A stretch of DNA of 64,000 bases from an uncultured Atopobium sp. (lineage in GTDB: Bacteria; Actinomycetota; Coriobacteriia; Coriobacteriales; Atopobiaceae). The position numbers were made by a program, and so were the translations under genes. Position 1 is the first letter of the stretch. Every line of letters begins with the position of its first letter. The stretch is from positions 124,001-188,000 of the forward strand of contig CALIAZ010000002.1 of NCBI GenBank assembly GCA_938045565.1, read 5' to 3'. Positions 61,560-64,000 of this stretch are shown one piece after another. The notes beneath the pieces were generated by a model, which ran no database searches, was not told where the DNA came from, and saw only the letters and a list, made by a program, of their open reading frames with translations.

Positions 61560-61587
61560 TCTGCTCACGTGGGAGCTTAGGAGCAGA
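61560..61587 (-). promoter_or_regulatory. Stem-loop in the thrS leader
   Basis: TCTGCTC/GAGCAGA, seven pairs with a 14-base loop, flanked on both sides by GTAGGCG on the minus strand. It lies 50 bases upstream of thrS. It has no T-box sequence (AGGGTGGNACCGCG), so any regulation would be of a different kind. Confidence 0.35.
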
Positions 61588-61647
61588 CGCCTACATAGTC
61601 TCTGTTGTAAAACACCAGATTGCCATCATAAAGAACAAAACCAAACG

Positions 61648-62079
61648 TTATTGAATGCGAGTACGGCAGTAAGGGCAAACCTTCCAGTCTGCGTTCAGAG
61701 GACGATGGCATGTTGGGCAAACGTTTCTAACCTGCGTATTGCAGATTGGGCATACGATAAAATCACGGTCGATTGGAGCGGAGCACTTAGGGCAAATGCC
61801 GTAGTGAGACAGCTGGTGCTCACGAAGGGCAATATCAAGGTCCTGCTCCTCACGGTCAATGAGGTAGCTGCTTGGACGCAAAATAACGTATGCAAGCAGA
61901 CCAACAACAGGAACAACAGAAATGACTGCCCACATCCACCAAGGCTCTGCGCCACGACGCTGAGCATCGCGAATAACGTAGATGATAGAAAGGATATAAA
62001 GCATTACGACGCAAATAACCATGAGGTAAATAACCATACGTACCTCAGGTGTAATAATCTGATCAAGAATCTCCTGCAT
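61648..62079 (-). CDS. PLDc_N-like membrane protein with zinc ribbons
   Basis: A 143-residue protein from ATG 62079 (AAGGGG seven bases upstream). Two transmembrane segments (VIYLMVICVVMLYILSIIYV and WMWAVISVVPVVGLLAYVIL) have the layout of the phospholipase D N-terminal membrane motif, also seen in short stand-alone proteins. The C-terminal 60 residues hold four CxxC pairs in two zinc ribbons (CPKC...CPIC and CPTC...CPYC). No catalytic domain. Function unknown; related in style to the zinc-ribbon protein at 9817. Confidence 0.78.
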   Translation of the reverse strand: MQEILDQIITPEVRMVIYLMVICVVMLYILSIIYVIRDAQRRGAEPWWMWAVISVVPVVGLLAYVILRPSSYLIDREEQDLDIALREHQLSHYGICPKCSAPIDRDFIVCPICNTQVRNVCPTCHRPLNADWKVCPYCRTRIQ

Positions 62080-62165
62080 CTGACAGCCCCTTCTGCTGGC
62101 TTTTTGTTCTCTCCTAAATCGTACGACAAACCGCCTCAAAAAGGAGCGTAATGTCGCAGATAAAT

Positions 62166-63590
62166 TTATTTTACCAAAGCATCACTAAATTGTGCAGCAA
62201 CCTCGCCAGCAAGTGAAATTGTTCCACATGCTACAAAGCCCTTCTCGCGCAAGGCGTCCACTGCTTCAGGGACACTTTTAAAGACAGCAACCACGTTAGC
62301 GCCGCAGGCTTTGTACAGCTCAGCAAGCTCTTCTGAATCCATGGCACGATCGTTGTCGGTCTGAGTAACCGCTACCTCAGGGAACTCTTTGGCGAGAAGT
62401 TCTGCGATGCCCTTAACATCTTTATCTGCAAAAACAGCAGTCAAAAGCATAGGACGGTTAGTAACTTCTGGCTCAATTGAGCGGATAGCAGTTAAGAACG
62501 TCTCTATTGACTGAGGGTTGTGAGCTGCATCGATAAGCACTAAAGGCTTAGGCTGAAGCAGCTGGAACCTACCGGGTGTAGGACACCTGGTTGTGGAAAA
62601 AAACGCTTTCTCCCCATCAAGTGGACGACCGAGAAAATCCTCGGCCAAGCAGGTTGCCAAGGCAATGTTTGCTGCCTGATAGCTTGGTTTAAGTGCAGCA
62701 AGATCCGCGTAGGTTGCACGAGGTGTGACAACCGTAAGCTCAAGCGGAAAACCGATGCTCTTAGGCTTTTTAGTAATGAAGAAATGCGCGTGAGGTAACT
62801 CTGGGTGGTCAGATGTCTGACCAGCAGAAACCTCTCCCTCAACGTCTTCTGGCTTGTCAGCTACAAGAAGAGTTGGGACAACGCCCACTGAAGCTGCTTG
62901 GGACAAAAATACGTCCTGGACGCTCTGAGGAGTTGTCGTTCCCACACCAAGCACGCAGGTACGACCAGGCTTGATAATGGCGGCCTTCTCGCCAGCAATG
63001 GCCTCGAGGGTATCGCCTAAGATGCACGTGTGGTCCAGACCAACGCCCGTGATGGCAACGGAAGTGATGTTTTGGGCGGCGCTTGTTGCATCCCATCTGC
63101 CGCCCATGCCGCACTCCAGCACGCAGGCGTCAATCTCGGCCTCAGCAAAGACGACCAAGGCTGCAACCGTGAGCAGGTCAAACTCGGTGATGTCATAGGG
63201 ACGCTCGCCTAGGGCAGCTCGCTGAGCGTTGACGCGCTCCCCTGCCACCTGAGCTGCAGAGACGCCGTGAGCAAAGGCTGCCTCAGAGACGGTCGTGCCA
63301 TTGATTTCCATACGCTCGGTATAGCTGATGAGCTCTGGAGAGGTATAAAGAGCGGTCTTGAGGCCCTCTCCCTTGAGCAGAGCTGCCGTATACCTTGAGG
63401 TAGACGTTTTGCCGTTAGTGCCTGCAATCTGAACACTTTTGAAGCAAAGGTCAGGGTTGCCCAGCTCTTTGAGCATGTCTTCCACACTCTCCAGCAAAGG
63501 CTGGATGCCAAACTTCTTTGTATCGTGAAGCACCTTTAAAGACTGCTCGTAGTTCAGCTCAGGAACAGAAAAAGGAACGGAATAACTCAT
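62166..63590 (-). CDS. folC: Folylpolyglutamate synthase / dihydrofolate synthase
   Basis: A 474-residue Mur-ligase-fold enzyme adding glutamate to folates. The P-loop is IAGTNGKTSTSRYTAALL (about 56-73). DACVLECGMGGRWDATSA (about 155-172) and LDHTCILGDTLEAIAGEKA are FolC signatures, and ALVLIDAAHNPQS-type residues (LVLIDAAHNPQS, about 352) close the active site. It starts 12 nt after folE, with which it is evidently co-transcribed. Confidence 0.95.
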   Translation of the reverse strand: MSYSVPFSVPELNYEQSLKVLHDTKKFGIQPLLESVEDMLKELGNPDLCFKSVQIAGTNGKTSTSRYTAALLKGEGLKTALYTSPELISYTERMEINGTTVSEAAFAHGVSAAQVAGERVNAQRAALGERPYDITEFDLLTVAALVVFAEAEIDACVLECGMGGRWDATSAAQNITSVAITGVGLDHTCILGDTLEAIAGEKAAIIKPGRTCVLGVGTTTPQSVQDVFLSQAASVGVVPTLLVADKPEDVEGEVSAGQTSDHPELPHAHFFITKKPKSIGFPLELTVVTPRATYADLAALKPSYQAANIALATCLAEDFLGRPLDGEKAFFSTTRCPTPGRFQLLQPKPLVLIDAAHNPQSIETFLTAIRSIEPEVTNRPMLLTAVFADKDVKGIAELLAKEFPEVAVTQTDNDRAMDSEELAELYKACGANVVAVFKSVPEAVDALREKGFVACGTISLAGEVAAQFSDALVK

Positions 63591-63602
63591 TGCACAGACC
63601 TC

Positions 63603-64000
63603 TTATAGACCAAGCAGACGCATAGCCTCTGCACGGGTTTTCTCGTTAGTCTTAAAAATACCGCGAACCGCAGATGTAGTGGTCAAAGCGCCCGACGCCC
63701 TAATGCCGCGCATGCTCATGCACGTGTGCTCGGCCTCCATAACCACCAAAACGCCCAGAGGATCAAGCTCTTCTACCATAGCGTCTGCAATCTGGCCTGT
63801 GAGGCGTTCCTGTACCTGCAGACGGCGAGAATACCCGCTAACACAGCGAGCAATCTTGGAAAGGCCGGTAATGCGACCATTCTGCGGGATGTAGCAGACG
63901 TGCGCCTTTCCCACAAAGGGCAAAATGTGATGCTCGCAGGTAGACGAGAAAGGAATGTCGCGGACAATAACCATCTCTTTATTGCCCTCTTCATGGAACT
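63603..64000 (-). CDS. folE: GTP cyclohydrolase I, N-terminal part outside the window
   Basis: The frame is open to the window edge and reads EEGNKEMVIVRDIPFSSTCE, the standard FolE sequence, so the start lies beyond 64000. Zinc ligands are seen in STCEHHILPF and HTCMSMRG. RLQVQERLTGQIADAM and a C-terminal SALTTTSAVRGIF match the family. It opens the GTP ring to make dihydroneopterin triphosphate, the first folate step. Confidence 0.95.
   Translation of the reverse strand, partial: FHEEGNKEMVIVRDIPFSSTCEHHILPFVGKAHVCYIPQNGRITGLSKIARCVSGYSRRLQVQERLTGQIADAMVEELDPLGVLVVMEAEHTCMSMRGIRASGALTTTSAVRGIFKTNEKTRAEAMRLLGL

Noticed and set aside
61511..61647. T-box riboswitch in the thrS leader
   Set aside because: A stem-loop is present but neither the T-box sequence nor a terminator/antiterminator pair can be found.

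Overview
The window looks like a chromosome segment of a low- to mid-GC anaerobic actinobacterium of the Coriobacteriia, most likely the Atopobium/Lancefieldella/Olsenella group. This is an inference from protein character, a fermentative gene set (pyruvate formate-lyase, its activase, AdhE, Pta, AckA), a full rod-shape cluster beside folate and shikimate genes, and base composition that I judge to be in the mid-40s % GC by eye. No rRNA, CRISPR array, transposase or prophage was seen. There is one tRNA (Arg-CCG).

Layout. 1-9.7 kb, minus strand: cell elongation cluster (cyclophilin, TPR protein, mreB, mreC, mreD, PBP2, rodA, a DUF697 protein, a B12/radical-SAM protein cut by the window edge). 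9.8-13.5 kb: a zinc-ribbon membrane protein, a CtpE-like P-type ATPase and tRNA-Arg. 13.6-20.5 kb: the shikimate pathway (aroB, aroA, aroC, chorismate mutase, an aroE-aroK fusion, and a 3-dehydroquinate dehydratase fused to a PTS EIIB domain), with an inward-facing KDPG aldolase gene. 20.6-24.8 kb: fthC, then a pyruvate formate-lyase split into two genes, then pflA. 24.9-28.0 kb: a low-GC permease-ATPase-permease ABC module. 28.1-30.5 kb: trpS and an RNA uracil methyltransferase. 30.5-36.6 kb: an accessory block (GNAT, EXLDI-type protein, TetR-controlled heterodimeric ABC exporter) that looks acquired. 37-43.5 kb: ferredoxin, maf, a symmetric non-coding element, a glycosyltransferase, UDP-galactopyranose mutase, pta, a mutarotase and a GNAT. 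43.5-48.8 kb: ackA, hinT, xseB, xseA, a zinc peptidase, rnd. 48.9-54.6 kb: lipid kinase, HD protein, CmpB-like membrane protein with a repeat tail, acyl-ACP thioesterase, NUDIX, thyA, dfr. 54.8-64 kb: a DUF559/PD-(D/E)XK-like protein, adhE, an odd GC-rich repeat protein, a TGS-less thrS, a zinc-ribbon membrane protein, folC and folE.

The genes add up to mixed-acid fermentation: PFL makes acetyl-CoA and formate, AdhE takes acetyl-CoA to ethanol, and Pta/AckA take it to acetate plus ATP. One-carbon/folate supply is represented by folE, folC, fthC, dfr and thyA.

The four observations most worth following are: (1) the naturally split pyruvate formate-lyase, with the glycyl-radical domain as a separate 83-residue protein; (2) the EIIB-dehydroquinase fusion; (3) a strongly over-represented 12-mer GGGTTTCTCGCC, once inside a terminator loop, which recalls uptake or Chi-like sequences; (4) a 130-bp non-coding element present twice (38.1 kb and 55.9 kb, opposite orientation) with three conserved blocks at identical spacing.
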